Source: Pseudomonadota bacterium (lineage in GTDB: Bacteria > Pseudomonadota > Gammaproteobacteria > Acidiferrobacterales > UBA6901). From it: a DNA stretch of 13,380 bases. A program made the translations under genes and the position numbers. Shown here in pieces: positions 12,739-13,380 of this stretch (the first letter of the stretch is position 1; each line of letters starts with the position of its first letter). The stretch covers positions 22,876-36,255 of the forward strand of contig JAJYEK010000029.1 of assembly GCA_021785795.1 (NCBI GenBank), given 5' to 3'. The notes beneath the pieces were generated by a model. The model was not told where the DNA came from. It saw only the letters and a list, made by a program, of their open reading frames with translations, and ran no database searches.

Positions 12739-13093
12739 ACATTGAGCGTCCGCCCCGGAGGAGCGCGGTCGGCTTGTCTGGGTCGCAGCTTACCTCCGTC
12801 CAGAAATAATCAGCCAGAGTGGTAGCCATGAAGGCCTGCTGCTCGGCCAAAGCAGATGCCGAAGTGTTGTGTTAAAGTGACTGTTATTGACCAGAAGCGG
12901 CCGTCCTTTCAGATACCGGCAAGGGACACTTCTTTAAGACGACCCCAGCTAGCAGCAATTCATGCCCCTACAATATGTGGCAGTTCGAGCGCGACGATGG
13001 AATCCCGCATTGATCGATAACCTTGACGGCGCATATGAGGAGCTCCGCTAAGAACGATGGTTTCCGCAACAGCGTCAGGGGCCAGAGGCGAAA
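12739..13093. other. Spacer, no convincing gene
   Basis: About 355 bases between the antitoxin and the GFA gene. A 29-codon frame at 12962-13051 (MPLQYVAVRARRWNPALID...) has no ribosome site and no recognisable homologue; it may be a scrap of a larger gene. I see no terminator, repeat or attC with two good cores. Confidence 0.35.
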
Positions 13094-13103
13094 AGGAGGC
13101 CAA

Positions 13104-13380
13104 ATGTCTCGGGTAACACTTAAAGGCAGCTGTTTATGCGGTGCCGTAAAATATGAAGTGACCGGTGATCCACAGCGTTTTTATCATTGTCACTGTTCAC
13201 GATGTCGGAAGTCTTCCGGAACAGGACATGCCTCCAATATCATGATGACGAGCGCAACGCTCGTATTTAGTCATGGAGAATCACGGCTCAAACAATTCAA
13301 ACTGCCAGAGGCTAAGCGGTTTTCCAGACAATTCTGCACCGAATGTGGTAGTCCGGTGGTACGCTTCGTCCCCGAATTGA
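13104..13380 (+). CDS. GFA/CENP-V family zinc protein, N-terminal part
   Basis: Partial gene running off the right edge; 92 codons are visible. It starts at ATG 13104 with AGGAGG four bases upstream. Zinc ligands of the GFA (glutathione-dependent formaldehyde-activating enzyme/CENP-V) fold are all in place: GSCLCGAVKYEV (C10, C12), YHCHCSRCRKSSG (C29, C31, C34) and FCTECGSPV (C78, C81). The name comes from a Paracoccus enzyme that joins glutathione and formaldehyde, but most members have no proven reaction. Family call sure; function open. Confidence 0.9.
   Translation, partial: MSRVTLKGSCLCGAVKYEVTGDPQRFYHCHCSRCRKSSGTGHASNIMMTSATLVFSHGESRLKQFKLPEAKRFSRQFCTECGSPVVRFVPEL

Noticed and set aside
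4928..12750. 13-mer AACATTGAGCGTC at 4928-4940 and 12738-12750
   Set aside because: About one such match is expected by chance in a window this size, and the flanks differ.
12644..12850. Minus-strand frame MAEQQAFMATTLADYFW
   Set aside because: Overlaps the antitoxin 3' end and has no family likeness.
12962..13051. 29-codon frame MPLQYVAVRARRWNPALID
   Set aside because: No ribosome site and too short to judge; perhaps a scrap, not supportable as a gene.
1..13380. CRISPR array, tRNA or rRNA genes
   Set aside because: No regularly spaced identical repeats, cloverleaf-type sequences or rRNA stretches were seen by eye on either strand.

Overview
The window reads as a mosaic accessory region from a moderately GC-rich proteobacterium, probably a gammaproteobacterium or betaproteobacterium. 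The strongest metabolic hint is a sulfur locus: a TsdA-like dihaem cytochrome c translationally coupled to a SulP anion transporter. Genus cannot be assigned from the sequence. Most of the window is small accessory genes, gene fragments and remnants of mobile elements. I see no rRNA, tRNA or CRISPR array.

Layout. (1) 1-254: the start of a DUF2127 membrane protein on the minus strand, running off the left edge. (2) 596-3956: a sedentary integron remnant. Six minus-strand cassettes (GNAT, VOC/glyoxalase, NIPSNAP, NAD(P)H-FMN reductase, EthD, GNAT) are separated by attC-like sites with GTTRRRY/RYYYAAC ends and imperfect hairpins. At its head is only the C-terminal piece of a tyrosine recombinase (intI-like), divergent from the cassettes as in a normal integron. 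A good sigma-70 promoter pointing into the array lies just at the start of that piece, where a Pc promoter is expected. (3) 3990-4857: a trypsin-like protease gene broken by one frameshift. (4) 5229-5669: a two-zinc-ribbon protein. (5) 6061-6911: a scrap heap with a frameshifted HigA-type antitoxin, an IS3-type transposon end and an AbiEii-type toxin fragment abutting the truncated end of the next gene. (6) 6890-9686: a minus-strand operon, nucleoside 2-deoxyribosyltransferase-like protein, then tsdA-like cytochrome, then SulP transporter. (7) 9833-9961: an IS110 5' remnant. (8) 10266-11745: an AhpD-family gene with a coupled GNAT gene, divergent from a MarR regulator. (9) 12043-12738: a HigB/HigA-type toxin-antitoxin pair whose toxin is frameshifted while the antitoxin is intact. 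(10) 13104 to the right edge: the start of a GFA/CENP-V family gene.

How it fits together. The cassette array could still be transcribed from the Pc-like promoter but cannot move without an integrase supplied in trans. The sulfur operon is the most coherent functional unit: thiosulfate oxidation to tetrathionate in the periplasm beside an inorganic anion transporter. The MarR/AhpD/GNAT block looks like a self-regulated stress module. Four separate genes appear broken by one- or two-base shifts, three of them in or next to short homopolymer or dinucleotide runs. This is either genuine decay of an accessory region or, in part, sequencing error; raw reads would tell. I find no clearly new defence system. 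The most informative observations are the integrase-less integron with a retained promoter, and the broken-toxin/intact-antitoxin pair.
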